Assembly (NCBI RefSeq): GCF_003286085.1
Contig: NW_020825294.1
Location: 9,238,001 to 9,302,000, forward strand
From: Drosophila persimilis
Lineage: Eukaryota > Arthropoda > Insecta > Diptera > Drosophilidae
Direction of reading: 5' to 3'
Length of the DNA stretch: 64,000 bases
Below, one piece after another: positions 1-15,800 of this stretch. Positions within the stretch are counted from its first letter, which is position 1. The number at the start of each line of letters is the position of its first letter. A program made the translations under genes and the position numbers. The notes under the pieces are model-generated. The model was not told where the DNA came from, made no database searches, and saw only the letters and a list, made by a program, of their open reading frames with translations.

Positions 1-601
1 TTATAAGTGGTCCATTACGAAAGCAGAACAGAGGTTTCTTTGGTAAAAAAAACGGACTGCTAACCAGAATACTTTCCATCTATCTATCGTAACCACAGTT
101 CTTGGCAGTTCTGAATTGCTCTAAAACAGTCGGACTATTTTATGTGGGTATGGATATATCAATTAAACTCGTGAGGAATATATTTTCAAATATCCAATCA
201 AAATAAATATAAAATATATACCTTCCCTATTTTAAACCACTGTGCCATGTAAAGTGTAATGCAAATCGCGGAAGGAAAATTTATAGGATTCGGCTTTGAG
301 TTTTTTCCCGTTCTATTCCCTATTATTAAACAGAACGAGTCGCGGAAAGGAAACTCAGAGGTAAAGGCCATGAAAGGAAATCGGTGTTTATTCTATAGAT
401 TGCATTTTCTGCACAATTTACCATTTTACCAACCTGTATCGATGGGACCGTACCCCTCCTCCCTTCGCCCAATCTAAGCCGCTTAGGCCAGTGCCTTTCT
501 TTGACAGAAGCTTTGATGGAAAAATTGGAAATTGCAACGGACTAATCCCCGTGCCGGACATTTTTCATAAACGCTTTGTGGGTTTTCTTTTAAAGGAGTG
601 A

Positions 602-607
602 TTTATT
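602..607 (-). terminator. Candidate Nos polyadenylation signal
   Basis: TTTATT on the plus strand reads AATAAA on the minus strand, about 210 nt past the Nos stop codon. It is the first good hexamer after the stop. The 600 bases to the left edge are AT-rich with no coding signal and may be 3' flank. Confidence 0.5.
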
Positions 608-818
608 TGAAATATATTTTAACATTTAGAGCTTTGAATTTTGATTTCTGTTTTGGTTTGTACAGTAGAATCGAGTTAATAAAATTAAACTTTGGTTAAT
701 TAATAGTTATTGTACGTACAAGTAATGAAAGAAGCGACAACATTCAATTGCAGTTAATATTCAAAGGAAACAATAGGTGGATACTGGTATTTGCTTGGTG
801 TTTCGATTATTAGTTTCC

Positions 819-3800
819 CTAGGGCTGCGAGGCCATCCGTATCCTCGCCGTGGCCCTCGACTTGGTGTGAATCTCAGCCGTTCTCAGGGTTATGCCGAAG
901 ATGTCCTCGTGGTAGCGACTCTCGTCCTGCAAGGCACAAAAAAAGAAACACACTTGTAGCTGTCAAATGCCGCCCGGCGGAGGAATCTTCTCCGCAAAGT
1001 GTCAGCCGATGGCAGCACCCGGAAGCCTTCAAGGATACTTACGCGCAGTGTGAGCATAAAAGTCTCGACTTCCGCCTCGGATTTCTGCTCCTTGCCGGCA
1101 ATGCACTTCCTGCGAAAGGGAGAAAGGAACGAAATCAGATAGGGAAGACCGTACGACCAGGAGAAGAACTCCCGCCCTGGTGGCGCTTTAATATCAATAA
1201 CCGTACAGGAAATTCCATAATTTTTCCAGGCTTTACGGCCTCGTTTTGTCTCCCATTTGTTTCGTTTGAAATCGTAGTTCTCGGAAAAGTATGTAAATCG
1301 ATAATCAGGGTCTTGTAATTAGCAAAACACATCCGCTTAGGGTCGGCTCCTGCTTCGGTTCTTATTAGCCTAAGCCGCTTAATATTATCCCCCCATTGAA
1401 ATCCCCCCCCTCAAGAACAGTTATTATGCAATATCCTGTGTGTGTGGGGACAAAGACAGCCAGCCCGTATTCCACAATGAGGCACGTAATCAAGAGCTTT
1501 GAAAAATGCGAGGCAGAGAAAAGAAATATAAAAGCCAAGCAAAGGCAAAATACCTGACCGCAGAGCATTAGAAAACAGAAAATTCCCAGAAGAGATAGTG
1601 TGAAGAGTGGGGAATGGGGGAACGGGGGCAATGGCAAGCCATGGGCAGCCACGCCCACTGTTTCCCCCAGCACACAAAGGCAATCAAACTAAGGGAAAAA
1701 CCCTACCTGATGGTCTGGTACACATGCTCGGCCATGGTGACATCGCCGCAGACGTAGATGTGGCCCCGCTCCTGCACAATCAAGTCGTACAACGAATCGA
1801 ATTCCTGTTCAATCAGGTCCTGCACATATGTCTGAAATGCACAAACAAATCATTTGTTTAGTTGGGGCGAAGCGGGTGGAGGTCATTGGAAAGTTTGTCC
1901 ATCGGCAGGGGGGCGGAATTCGAATAAAGTTTAAAATTGCTTCCGCACAAAGCTCACCTTGGGGATGGTCGGCTCCCTGGAGAGAGCCAGGAAAACACGA
2001 TCCAGTATTTGCTCCTTCACCAGCCGCTCCTTCTCCTCCGCATACAGGTCCACATCCCGGTTGCGACAGCCGAAAAAGAGCCACATCTTGGGCAGCGCGA
2101 CAGCCGGATCGAGTTCGCGCAGCAGCTGGAACTCCTGCCAGAAGGAGCGGAACGGAGCGATGCCCGTGCCGGGTCCGATCAGGACAATGGGGCAAGTGCG
2201 CTCGACGGGCAGATGGAAGCCCAGAGCACTGCGCACGAACATGACCAGCTCGTCGTCCGCCTGCAGGCCCGACAGATAGTTGGAGCAGACACCGTAGCGC
2301 TCGTCGCCCCGCCCGTCCTCGCTGCGGTACTTGACAATTGCCACCGTCAGATGTATCTCGTCGCTGGCCCTGCGGGGAGAGGAGGAGATGGAGTAGAACC
2401 TCGGCTGCAGGGGCGTGAGGTGGGCTAGGAGCAGGGGCGCTGGCGGTCGACACGAGGGGAACTCCTCCAGGACATCCAGCATGTGGGGCAGGCGCCAGTG
2501 CCGCCAGTCCTCGTAGGCCGAAGAGTCGTTCACCAGCAGCTCGAGTCGCTCCTTGTCGGCGTTGTCATCGCAAAATCCGGCCAGGAGGGTGAGCAGCTGC
2601 CTTGAGGGGGGAGTGGTCAGGTCGAAGAAGCGAGCCAGCAGATTCCGCAGAGTGTCCGCAGGAATCTTGTCGTGCTGCTCCCAGCACTTGAAGATGCCGT
2701 TCGATGTTTGCTTTTCCTTGAGGAGCTGCAGCTGCAGCACCTCGTCCGGATTCTCCACTCCCACCAGACGCTCCAGCAGGCCCTCCACCAGCTGCGGTCG
2801 GTTCGCCGGGAATATTCCCACGTGATCCCCCGGCTCATAGTCCAGTCCCGGGGCACAGATCTCCAGCAGCATCGTCGTCTTGGCCCCTTCACTCAGCTTG
2901 GTCAGGTTGTGCGGCTGCCCCTTGATCTTGCAGCAGTGCACCTTCTTGTTGTGGTACTTGGAGAGGGCGCTATCTAGCGTGGTCTTGACCGCGGACGGCA
3001 CCAGCCGGACAGTGTTTACGGTGAGGGATTCGTTCTGCAGTGCCAGCGAGGCGTCCGTTAGGCTTTCCTCCGGATCCAAGCAGAACGTTTCGCAAGCAAG
3101 CTGCGGCGACACGGAGGAAGATTATTGAGGACCCCATTAGTACCACAAGATGGACCCTGGCCGGGACTCTGGGAGTCCCTAGTGCCCAACTTTAGAGATT
3201 ACACCTTCCGCCTTAATACCTTACCTTGAAGACCTCGGGCGCCCACTTCCTGAAGGTTTGCTCCTGGCCGCACATCTCGTCGCCGTAGGCGATCTTCATC
3301 AGTCGCTCGCCCCCCAGCTCGCCCAAAATATTGTCCACGTACTGTCCAAAGGCGCAGAAGTTCGGGTATGCCGAGGAGCCGAGGGCAAAGACTGCGAACC
3401 GGACGTTGGACAGGGGGCCAAAGGTTTCCTCGGTGAAGGTGTCCGACGTGGAGCCCCGCAGCGAGTCCCAGCGGTCTATTTTCTTCACCTGTTGCAGGGG
3501 CAGCTTCATGAACTCCTGCCGGGAGCTGGCCTTCATGAAGGATTTCGACGAGGTCACGGCAATGCTAGATCGCAGAAGGAGATAGAAGGAGGATGAAGAA
3601 GCAGAAGAGACAAGATATTCCCGGTTGCAGTTCGATTGATTCGTCAGCCCAAAAGTATGCTACGGCCTTTAATGTCTTCGCAGGGAAGAGGAAGGACTGA
3701 AAACACTCAAATTAAAATCGGGTCTGTCGGGCGGACGAGGCAGGCTTCTTTTCTTTGGGATCGTATTTCACAAAGGCTCCCCACAAAAGGAACGAGGCGT

Positions 3801-6800
3801 GGTCAAGGGCGCCTCCGGCCTCCCACCTCCCACCGCTGTTGTTGTGCAGGAACGAGACAATGAACAAAACACGCCAAAGGAGGCAACAATAAGAGGCACA
3901 GAAGAGACTGACAGCACAACATTTATTACGCTTGTCATTTGATGTAGCTAACGAATGGGGAGAAATGTGCAAAAAATACCAAAAATAAAATGAGCCAAAA
4001 ATAGGCGGAGGGCAGGACTGAACAGGGACGAGGACGAGGACGGACCCGGCAAGCCTTGGACTTAGACGCAACTGTGCGAGCAATTCACTAAAAAAAAAAG
4101 AGACGTAATCATCCGCTCGTCAGCAGCTCGTCAGGAAAACCCAGCTCAGAAGGCTCTTCCTCCCAGCATGTGGGGCATTCCCTGCACCCGACTGCAGTCC
4201 CCCTCGGCCGGTCCCAGTTGAGTGATGATTCAACAATGAACAATGGCACTCTTTAAAGGGAAAAGATCCTGCAGCCGGAGACGAGGAGCAGGGCAAGCTG
4301 CCAACTGCATCTGGCCGGGGTCCCGGTGCCAGAGTGCGTTTAAAACTATTTGAGCTCCTGCTGCTCAACTTGGCTTTGGGTCAAAGTTTATGGCTTTGGC
4401 GGAGTCGTAAAAACCTGTTGCGAGCGGCGGGCGAGCGTAAGCCCCGGGACCCACGACGGGCCCAGAGCCGACATTGAGCTTACCAGATGTAGGAGCTTGT
4501 TAACAGCGAATGATGGAGCCGAGACTGCCAGGGATTACGAGTGGCTGAAGGGCTGGCAGTGGTGGCAGTGGTGGCATTGGTGGAGTCGAGCGGAGTATTC
4601 TATTATAATATTATTACAAGTATTAAAAAGGTTATTTCCCTGTGAGAAGATATGACCTTAAACACATGAAACACTTCGCAGCTTCCTAAAGCTGTTTTCT
4701 CTATTACCACTATTTTCCCAATCCCCATGGCAATCAAAGAGTTATAACCCTTAAAAGAAATCTCATTTCGATGAAAACAGTTGCCTCTTTGTAATCTTTT
4801 CAAATTAATCGTTTCCATTTTAAGGTCAAAGGGCTTGCGGTTTGGCGTGTGAGCGTAATCCAGTTATTTTCACATCAACCACTTTTGGGCCACCGCTCAT
4901 TAGCCACAGATTCACAGGCACTGTAATTGGTGTTCCGCTCCACCAGGACAGGATCTCCTGTTATCCATTTCCCGCTCATGTACTCGTGCCATTTATCAAT
5001 GCGAGCGCCTTCGCCCCCCATCTTCTCCTGTCTTATCGTCTCTGGAGCTCTGTTGAAAGCTGAGTGACGCTTATCAACTTAATCACACGACACGCTCCTT
5101 GCCGCGCAAACACAACAGCTGTAGCAAGAGCAGGAGCAGCGGCAGCGGCAGCACTGAGAGAAGAGGTAGAAAAACGATTCCACACGCAAACAAACAGAGA
5201 AAGCATCGCCTTTTACCTGCCGTAGCAGCATCCCAGAAGTGCAGCACAGCGTGAAAAGAGTGTTGTAATTTACAGCTGTAGTTCAGGGGGGGCCGGAGAG
5301 GGGCCCAGGCAGGTGCAAGAGCATAACACAAACAAGGCGATAGGGGAAAGAGGGGAATGAGGGGGCCAGGCAGTTAGACTGGAAATCCTGAACTGCGCCA
5401 TAATTAAAATGCTGCCAACTTGTGCCGAGAATTGGCTGTACACACTGGGAAAATGAAAGCGATGTGAGCACCGTGGAATACCCTTACAGGACGATAAAAG
5501 TACCGAGCTTAGCTGAACTTTGACAGGATACTTATAATAGAGATTATAAAAGAGTTACCCAGAATAAATATAAGAAGGCCCCACCTTTTGTGGGGTAGTT
5601 TTTCTCTCTGCACATTCCCCGCTGACTATAAATTCTCCAAGGTGCCTTCTTTCCCGCCTTTATCCTTGCCATTCTTGAGTCAAGTGTCGCTCTTCAAACA
5701 ACTTGTCTTAGTAATTATTTTTTGGAAATGAAGAGCTTCTAGAGCAGGCATTGAAACAGATGTGAAGCATTTTGAACAACAACTTTATCCAATTGCTTGG
5801 CTCTGCTCATTATGCAAAGTGAAGTAATCTCCGAGCTGAGCTGATAGGTGCTAGTGCCATCATCATAAAAACTTTTATGGAAAATAGCTCGTCATAGATG
5901 ACGACGTCTAGTACTGCCTAAGTGGCTCATTCTGGAAAGGTGCAGTGGCAGTGGCAGTTGCAGTTTAGAAACAGCAGGATACGGATGCCCACCCCGCTCT
6001 GGCCGCCTCCCAAAGAGCTCTCACAGGCGTTGGTGGCCTAATAGACTGCAATTAAGTGAGCTTGAGATCCCTCAAACTCGTGCTGCCGACAATCACAGAG
6101 TCGAAGCAGGACAAGGCCAGGAAGGTGGGCCAGAATCGGAATGTGCACTTTTGTGGACATTTAATATCACGTCCCCCAGAAGGCAAGTGTCATTTGGCCG
6201 GTCAACCACAACAATTTGATCAAAGTTCATGGAAGGGAAATGTAGAGGATGCTAATGTGCCCTAGACTCTCAGAAGCAAAAGTCTGCTCTGCTTCGCAGC
6301 TATTTGAAAACTATTAAGCAACTATTACAGTTTCGGGTTCGGAAAGTTTGCCAACAAAGTTTTGAGTTCTTGGCTTTAAAATTAAATCAAGTGAAGCAAA
6401 CAATTAACAGCAAAGCAATTTCCGAAGCGACAAAATGCCCCGGGAAAACAGCAAGAACAAATACAGCATCCCTGCCCAAGGCGGGCTCACTCGAGCGGGA
6501 AAGCAGAAAAAAGCAAGGAAAACCTTCAGCACTCAGGCTCACATGATGGTGATAGCCTCCCCGGAGCTCCCGGAGCTGCCGGCCCTCCTCGCCGGCATCG
6601 AGCTCAACAGCTTGATTGCTTAAATTGCTCATACGCAGCGTGGGACAAGTCGGAGACGAGATGGGCCCTCATTTCGGTAATGTTTGTGTAATGAAATCGA
6701 GCAGTCTCCGCAAGCAGGAATGGGAGATTGTTTTAAATTTGTAGCAAATATTTGGGCTCAAGATTTACAATCTAAATTCGAGCAAATACTCGTAGTAGCG

Positions 6801-9800
6801 ATGTCCCTTGTAGAGGATTCATTAATCACGTATTGTAAATAGATGACAAATTATATATATCTCTTCTCAAAATTGTTCATTGAATTTCGTAGCTACTACA
6901 AACATTTTCCATGCCTCAGCAACTCGTTGCTCAATTAATCATAATGCTAATGATGAGCGTAGGCCGGTGAAATGCCAATTAACGGCTCTCCACGAAACCT
7001 GCAGAAACCCTCTTTGTTCCAGCAACACACATAGTCCTTTAAATGTACACAATTGGACCGTATAAGGGCAATAATAAATCAAATTAATTAGTAAACCGAA
7101 GACAGCAGGAGAGCAGGAGAGCAGGAGCTTCTCCAGCAGCCCAGCCAATGGTTATTGTAATGCTCCTACAAATTGATAAACAGGAATAAACACGCACAAA
7201 TTTATCAGCTCCGGGGGAAACACAGATTAAATTTCAATTAATGAATTTTTCCATCAAAAATGCGCCACATCCCGACTTGTAAAACACACATGTTATTGAA
7301 TTGGCTTCCTACCGAAGGGGAGTGCTTCGGCAGCTTCCGTTCCCCCTTCCTGCTCCCCCTGCTCCACCGCTGTCTTTCATATGAATTTTCAATTTCATTT
7401 TCAACAGGCTCTCCCCCGCCTGGGTTTTCGGGTATAAATTTAGTCATGTGAGTGTGAGTGTGTCTGTGTGCGTCCTTAGTTGTCAAAGTTGTCAAGCGGA
7501 AATCCCCTCAACATCATAAAAACCCTCCACAGACGTATCCTACGTGAGGGAAAATATCGAAATAACAAAATTATTGTTATTGTTTTTTTTCTGTTTCTTG
7601 TTGGTGGGGAAGGAGGTAGAGAGCGGGCTGGTGGGGGAATTGCGCGGATTTGTCTGCTTCCTCAAGCGGCACGCACTTAAGTGCGTGTCTTTGTCCTGCA
7701 TACTCGTATGTGTGTGTGTTGCTGAGTGAAGGCATTCGAGCGCCATTTTTAAGCTGCTAGCATGCGTGAAAGAGAGGCATGATGGGCGAAACAACAACAG
7801 CCAATTAATAATACAAAATTTCAAAGCATGTGTCAGCAATAATGTGACCCAAAACATGGACCCCGAGTGGAAAAACAGAATAGAACAAAAACCGCTGCGA
7901 ATAGTTTGAATGGCAATATTTTCCAACAGAAATAACGAATCCGTGCAACAGCAGACAACCACAGCCAGGTCCTTCTGTAAGGGAGCTTCCTGGAATCAGC
8001 TCGGCAACAAATAAAATTAATTACATCCACTTGTACGCGCATAACCGAACAAACCCCCAGGGATACAGGGCCCCGAAAGTGTGCAATAAAAACTGATAGC
8101 CAGAACGCCGCAGAAGAGTCATCGAGCCATTTGCATAAGCTTGAAATTCAAAATGAAAGAAAACTTGCTTAAAAAGCAAAAAAAATTTTGCTCCCTCTTT
8201 CCTATTGTATCTTGCTCCCCTCCCACATCGAAGTTCTTAAACAAATTGATTTATAGGAAATTTATGCAAGGCCCGGGCCGGCAAAGAGCGGAAAGGAAGA
8301 CCCGAATTTATGGACTCACCTGGAATCCTGCAATCCATGCCCGCCGGACTCCTGCACTCGCAGCGCGTACAATTCCTGGGAGAAAAGCTGAGGGCACAAC
8401 GGAGAATTAAAGTTCACATTTCGTTCACATTTGAGGGGCAGGCATGGGCCTAATCTATTAATTATCCTGATATGATCTGGGGACTTACCTCTCCGTTTTC
8501 GGGGGGATCGCCGTTGCCAAAGGTGGAGGCCACAACAATTAACAAGGCCTCGTGCTCTATGGAGGATATATCGTAGTCGGACATGCAATAGATCTAAATG
8601 AATAAACAATGTAATGTCTTAGCTGTGCGTAGTTTCCTTCTTCTCTTTGTTTTTTTTTTGCTTTGCCAAACACTTTTGTGGTCATTAGAGCCTGGCCTAT
8701 GCCCCGGCTCGTACCCGTACACCAGGGAGGCGGCTTAATGAGCTCCCTTTGCTGTGCTGTGCTGTGCTGTGATGTCGGGGTGTATCTTGCACGACTATTG
8801 TGTCGCAGGTGTTTGGGGCTTATCTCATTTTCCCAGCCAGCAGCAGATGCTTTTCACCCACACATGACGAGGGGAAGGACTGGACAGGACCAGACAGGAC
8901 TAGACAGGACAGGACTGGACTGCCACAGAAATTTAAAAGTAAATTTCTCTTTTATGCTAATTTGTCTTATGTGGCGCCGGATTTCCTCGTCGGCTAAGGT
9001 CGCAGGTTAAACGCAGAATGCCCAAAATGAGGCTAATTTTAGAAGTGGGTTGAACGGTTTATAATGTCAAATTGGGGGCATATTAAACTATGCTAGGCAA
9101 AATCCCCCGTTTTAAATTATATTCCTTCTTTACGATAATCATTGGTGTCCAAATATTCATGGATGCTGTTCGCCCCAACAAAACCGACCATGCAGCACAG
9201 GGAAGCCCTCTTCCTGGTATTCTCCGGGCTTGGTCCTTCCGAAACTCACCTGTGCGTTGAATGCGTGTCCAAGGAGCTCGCATAACTGCTTTGCATATTG
9301 CTCGGATTTGCCTGTTTCTGTGGCATACAGAACCGTTGCCTTGATGCGCTTCGACAAGGCGCGTCCAAATAATTTCGATGTAAATTTCACAGCCCTGCAA
9401 CGAGAAGACCGATTAGAGATCATGGAGCCGGGCTGGGGCAGATGATGGGGCACTTAAAGCTTAGTCAGCGGCGGCAGGGCCATCGTCATTACACTCATAA
9501 GCCTTTGAGTCGATGGGTAGGGCCATAACAGGCAGCACACCCAGCCCAAGACGCCCGATATGGGCACTTTGATTGACATGCCATATAATTGGAAAATTGT
9601 CTGCAACTAGAGCATATATTCTGCTGCTCTAAGGACCACCCTCGAGAGAGAGACACACGAGAACACACACACACAGGGCTCGTCAATAATCGAACGGGGC
9701 CCAGCAGTTTTATTGCACCCCTTCCCCCCAGGCACCTTTTAAAGCAGGATCGCATAAAATGTTATGCATAGTGCAAATAAATGAGAACAGGAAGGGGTGG

Positions 9801-12800
9801 TAAGTATGTGGGAGGCTGTGAGGGACTCTTGATGCTTCAGAGCCAGACATCGTATCGCCTGCTTCTTCGACTTTATTTTCGAGATTCCCATATTCGCTGC
9901 TCCTCTTGGGGAGGGGTATATTGAGATTCTGTGAGTAAGTAGAATATATTACTATAGAATATAGTATTTTCTGTATCTTTTTGAATATTATTCAATATTC
10001 CCCTAATATTTGGAAGTGTGTATACAAGTTTTCGAGGCCATATATCTACAATTCCATACCCTTATAAAGGGTACGCCGTGAACCATTCGTGTTTGATATT
10101 TTTCTCTTTTCATTCTACTCGAATTGTGTTCCATTTTCACTGCCGACCGCCGCCCGCCGCCCGCCTGCTCCTGACGTGGAACTACTTTTTTTTTGGGATA
10201 AGAGGGGAAATGGATGCTTATAGGCAGTTTAAATGTAATTCAATATGGCTGGCACTCCTCCACTTCGCTTCACTTCACTTCACACCACTCCACTCCTCCT
10301 GCCACACCCGCCCACCACCCCACACATTATGTTGCACACTTTTGTGCGAGCATGAATATAATTTCATTTCCATAAAGTTGTCGATGTCAGCGCTGATTTA
10401 ATTCCATTTCATCTCATCAGAGCCCAGAGACGCAGCGCGTGCTGAAACAATTAAACTTAATTATGTCTGCAGCTTTTCGTCCCTATACAGATACAGATAC
10501 ATCCATTCGGGTACACATTTGAATAGATACACACGTATGTTGTGCACTGGTATATGGTTTTTCAGAGGTTCCTTCGGTTAAGCACCGATTAAAAGTTTCT
10601 CACTTCGAAAGTGCTCGATTTAATGGAGACTTGCAAACGACTTTCCACAATTATAATTGATAAGTTTTTAATGAACATATGACAGACAATTTTCGAGCTG
10701 TTCGGCGGGAATCGATGCCCGTACTGGACCCACCGCATGGGACCAATTGCAGATAATTAAAATTAATTAGCCTGGGCAAATGTGCAAGTGCCGACAACAT
10801 CGTTAATATATAACGATTAAAAGTGCGGTCACTGAATAATTATTTGTATTTTTCACGGCTCATTTAAAGGCCATTTGCAGGTGTCGCATATTTCCCTCGT
10901 CATCGGCGATTTCTTTTGTTAATTGTGTAATTGATTTTATTTATTCGGGATGACCGCAGTTGTTTGTTTCGGCTTGATCCTTATGTGGATTTAAGCCTGT
11001 ACACAATGCAGGGCCGCTCTTGATAATTACTATATTGTAAATCAATTAAAGGACCCACTGGACGCCGCGGAATGTAGTGTTATTAATTATTATTAGAATA
11101 ACTATTAATTAAAATTAGAAATAAATAATATACCATATGCCATACTGATTGTTCTGCAGAATATTATTGTGCTATTCGCCCTATACTAGTAAATATTAAC
11201 TTAAACTTTACGGTACTCTGCTACTCCCAAATACATTCTCGTGTGTATGGTACTCGTAGATTTAAAACGAAGTAACGAGGACAGGGGATTTATGCTGATC
11301 TGAAATTGGGAAAACTTTGATAAAACTATAAACAACAAACTTAAGAGAGAAATGTGTTTAATTTTATCCAAATAAAATAATGCCGTACAATTTGCATAAC
11401 AATCAAGTCCCACCGCACATATGCTACCTTGCCTTCTCGGAGCCTCAGACGGGAGACAGCCGGGGAGTGGAGTGGGAAGAATAACATTTAAAATAACAAT
11501 ACCACGGACAACAACCATGATGCAATGTTCCGAATTTTCCGAGAGAGTTGACAAGACCAGGAGATGGGTAAGGGATGGAGCATGGAGCGGCGGTGGGTCC
11601 CGGCACCCGGGACCCGGGACCCGGCAGCAATAAACCACAATCCATGTAATCTACTTAGGGGCTAATCCCTGCTGATGCTGTCGTGTGACACGCTCGCACA
11701 ACGAGCTCGCACAGATACTCTCACACACAGCCGAAGTCACACAAAGACAATTACAATAAACGGGCCAGAAGGATGCTGCAGAAGGATGCTGCAGAAGGAT
11801 ATCAACAGCATCATCGGTGGAGGCAAAGGTCGCCGCCACGTTAACGGTGAACGGAAAGCGGTGCTGGAGGTACGCGTGCCCGTACTTACCTAGCGATTTG
11901 TTTGAAATTGAATTTACGGCGCGGCTTCTTGCCTTTGCTCTCGCCGCGCCCCTTCTTCCAGACGTGGGTGCGCCAGGCGAGGTCCTGATACTCGAACGAG
12001 GGCTTCAGGTAGTACAGCGCCATCTCCTGGTGGAACACGGGCGTGATGGAGCCGGAGAGCGGCGGCACAATCCATATCCAATCGGCGGGACAGCCGTTCC
12101 TGTGGAAAGTGAATCGTCGCGTCAGTAATTACTCGTAATTGACGGGGGCGCCAGGGTTCCAAAGGGAGACACTAAGACTATGCTAAGCGGCCATACAGCA
12201 AATGCAAATGGCTGCAAATTGAAATATGGACAGCATATTTTTGGCATTCCAAACGCGGCATTAGCATTAATTGGCTTATTTGTTGGTTGTCTGCCCCAAA
12301 AATAGATGCACCCCGGCCAGACAAGGCTTAGGCTTCTGATTTACTGTTCCAAAATGGGGCTGCCCCAAGGGGAGCCCCCAAGAGCCACTGAAAATAGCCA
12401 TCAAATCGCACCCGTGAGTAGGTCAAATACCAATTCCTGGAACTCCACGGAAGCAGTGTGGCCCATCCAGCTTTTGGCCCAGGCCAACCACCTCCATGTG
12501 GGCTGAAGCCGAGAAAAGTAGCAAAACATATCAAAGGCCCAGTATAATTAAAGCCGGGAAATTACATTTAACTGCTAATGAGAGAATAAAAAGTCAATTG
12601 AATCATTCAAGATTTGAAATCACTTTTGGCTAGCGCTAAAGTCAATTTGAAACGAAATTAGATTGGTTGATTCCTCCCTTCTATCCCGCTATCCCAAAGA
12701 ACAGACAGACTTTAAGCGATACTCCGTTGTATTTCGAAAAGACTCAGCTGTAGTTGAAAATATTTTAATTTTCACCATAAAAATTATTGACAAACTCTAA

Positions 12801-15800
12801 CCCTCCCACAAGAAAATGACAAGAGTCTCTGCTGGAACTCTACTTTTGGCAATAACAGCTGATTTAATGGGCTTAAGTGGCGAGAATTTAATGCTGAATA
12901 TATGAACAAAAAAATATTCATTAGAAATTCACTGAATGAATAATTCGTGCTCAGTGGTGCACGGTTTATATCACCAGTAAAAAATTAGCGTATCGTAATC
13001 AAATAATCCAATATGTACATAATTACATTAAAAAAATGCTACCCATCAATGACGAACCTGCTGAATTGCAAAGCCCGTGAAAAGTGTCACCCCACAGGGC
13101 TATCCTTCGAAACTGTTGTGCAGATAAATATGAAAAATGATATATTAATTTCTGTTCAGCCCCAGCCCGCCCACCGCAGAGGATTTCCCCCCTGCGACAG
13201 AGCAGAAATATCTGACATATTGTACGGCATTTATGTGTCTCGCGAGCACTTTGCATAAACGCTGGCGACAGCAAATTGGAAACAATAAATTTATTTTTGC
13301 ACCTGCAGAGTTTTCCGCACACTTTTCCGCTTTTCCGTGGCGGCGGAAGTCAAATAAAACACGTTAAGCCATAAACCAGCGGCCGGGATATGCCATAAAT
13401 GCAGGCCCGACTCGGCCATAAAGTGGGAGCCGCCACCAATATATGCATATCCTTAATCGCCGATCCAGACTATTCTTACCTCAACTTTGACTCGTTCTCG
13501 AAGTGTTTCATGAAGCTCTCGCTGGCCGTGTGGTGGTCCACGATGGTCACATTGCGGCTCTGGAACGAGTGCAGCACGGCTATGTTCATCTCCACGACGG
13601 CCTTGTCCTTCCACAAGGAGGTCGGTGTCCGGGTGTCCAAATTCATTTTCAACGCCACAGTCTGAAATCAAAAAAAAAACAAAAACAATTTTATTTGTGT
13701 ATAATTGAAAATTGATGAGAAGGCATAGCCGTGCCCTGGTATATGGGATACGATACTCGTAGATGGTGTTTCGCTCTAATTGAAGAGTGTTGTCAAATTT
13801 CGATTACGGTTTTTGGTTTTTGCGGCCAGGAACTAATAATTACTAGTAACAGGACTGGCCCACACGCACCAACAAGTGCCTCCGGGCACTGCAGCCGACT
13901 GTGTCCCACCGACAGTGGTTGGCCAGACCACAGGCCCAACTATACGTCAATTATAGATCCAGCCCCCGGCCATAGAACGTTATGAGTAGAGGCCACTGCG
14001 GTTGAGTTGTGTGCCCATGGCTCTGGGTATTTATGGGCTTGGGAGGGGACTTATTGACGGGAGGGAACCAGGGACTCTTAAAGCCAAGAGCGGTATTTAT
14101 TTAGTTTATGAGCAATGGACCGGACACTGACTTGATGGCTCGGGACTCATAATTGAATGCAACAAGTACGTACTAAATTTCGAATTAAATGGCTTTCTAT
14201 CTGATTCCAAAATTAGCGGAATAGAATCGGTAGAGATCGGAGCCGAACCTATGGGAATTGGACTTCAATGGTATTAAATTTCCTTGTTTCTTAAGACGAC
14301 TTGTTCAACAGTTGATCCATTTGATGGAGAAAGATAGCATATCCACTCATAGACAAATATGCCTGTTTTGAGAGCTTGTAGGGTGGGAAATGTCTCTCGT
14401 TTCCAGGGAAACTCTTCTCAGAACTATACTACCCGCGGCAGGGGAATATCCGCGATTTTCCACCTATCAGACAAGCACGTCACAATCTTTTGTGTGTGCG
14501 TTTGTGATGATTGCATTATGCTGTGAGCTGTGATAAAATTAAACAACATTTCTGGCGTGCATTCAGCTGAAAACTAATTAGGCCGGCAAAATCGACCCAA
14601 ATGTCACTGCAGCTGCGTATATTTAGTAGGAGGCTATAATCACATGAGGAACTCATCAAGCGAATAATTCTCCCCGGAACCTCGTCGGGCTTTAAAGCAG
14701 GTCTCCTTCTTAAGTGCTGTTAACCCACTTTCCACTTTCCCCACTCCCACGTCGCTGGTTGGCAAAAGAATGCCAAACGCTTTATGCCAGGACGGCGGGA
14801 ATGACAAAAGAGGACGTGGCGCCGGAGGAGGAAGCACATTATGCGGCCATATAATGAAATAAGCGGCGGAACGAGCCGCTATACAAAGACATCAAGGACA
14901 CGAAGCGTGGACAATGTTAACGGAGTGGAGGCTATCGGGCTATCAAGCTATCAATTCAGGAATTACAGTACCACTCCGCCACCGGACCTCCCATCCGCCT
15001 TTCCAACTTACCTCCAACATATTGCGCCGATTTGTGTCGCATAAATTCCGACAGCCAATCTCCGTGGACATGTACCAGCCGCTGAACGTGGTCGCCGTGA
15101 ACTGGATGCCGCCCACATCGAAGAGCATGCTGGACACGGCGGGCAGCGCGTACCATCGCAGCCCCAGCTCCGTGAACCACTCGAATCTGCAAAGAGAGGG
15201 CACAGTGGGTGGCCGATTATTGTTCTGCCCTCGTATCTGGCACTCGTATGTTTGATGTGGATGCAAAGTCGCTGGATACACATGTCATAGCAGGACCAGC
15301 TGATGGTTGGACCCAGTCTATTGCCAGAGTTCAAGGATGTATGACATTCGGGGAAGCGTATGTAACGGGATGAACCATAATTAAGTACTTATAGAAATTC
15401 CCGGCTTTCTATTCTATATGATCTGTATTTGTCGTGATCAGATTAGCTTCTAACCCACTAACCAACAACTATGTATCTACCTGCAAGTGGCTTACAGATC
15501 TTCAGGAGTACTGTCCTTTCTTATAGACTTACTGCAAAAGAGACTTTCAGAGTATCCGATACTTTAATGGTGACTAAGACTTTAGCGTTCGTTTCTGATA
15601 CCATACCCATGGCCATCATTCCATCACATCCAGCCAGTCTTTCATTTAGTAATTTCTTTTCAAAAAGTATCTAAAAATATGTCGCTTAGTCGTCATGCAC
15701 TTCAAAAAGGTTCACAGCTATGAAAAAAATAAAGCAAATTTCTACCCTTTTGAGAAAACAGCTGAGCAAAATATTTAGAGCTTGAATGGAGTTCTAAGCA

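Noticed and set aside
7540..7962. 140-codon minus-strand ORF in a Nos intron
   Set aside because: Low-complexity translation (Asn/Lys run from a T-tract, Thr/His from GT repeats); no conserved motif.
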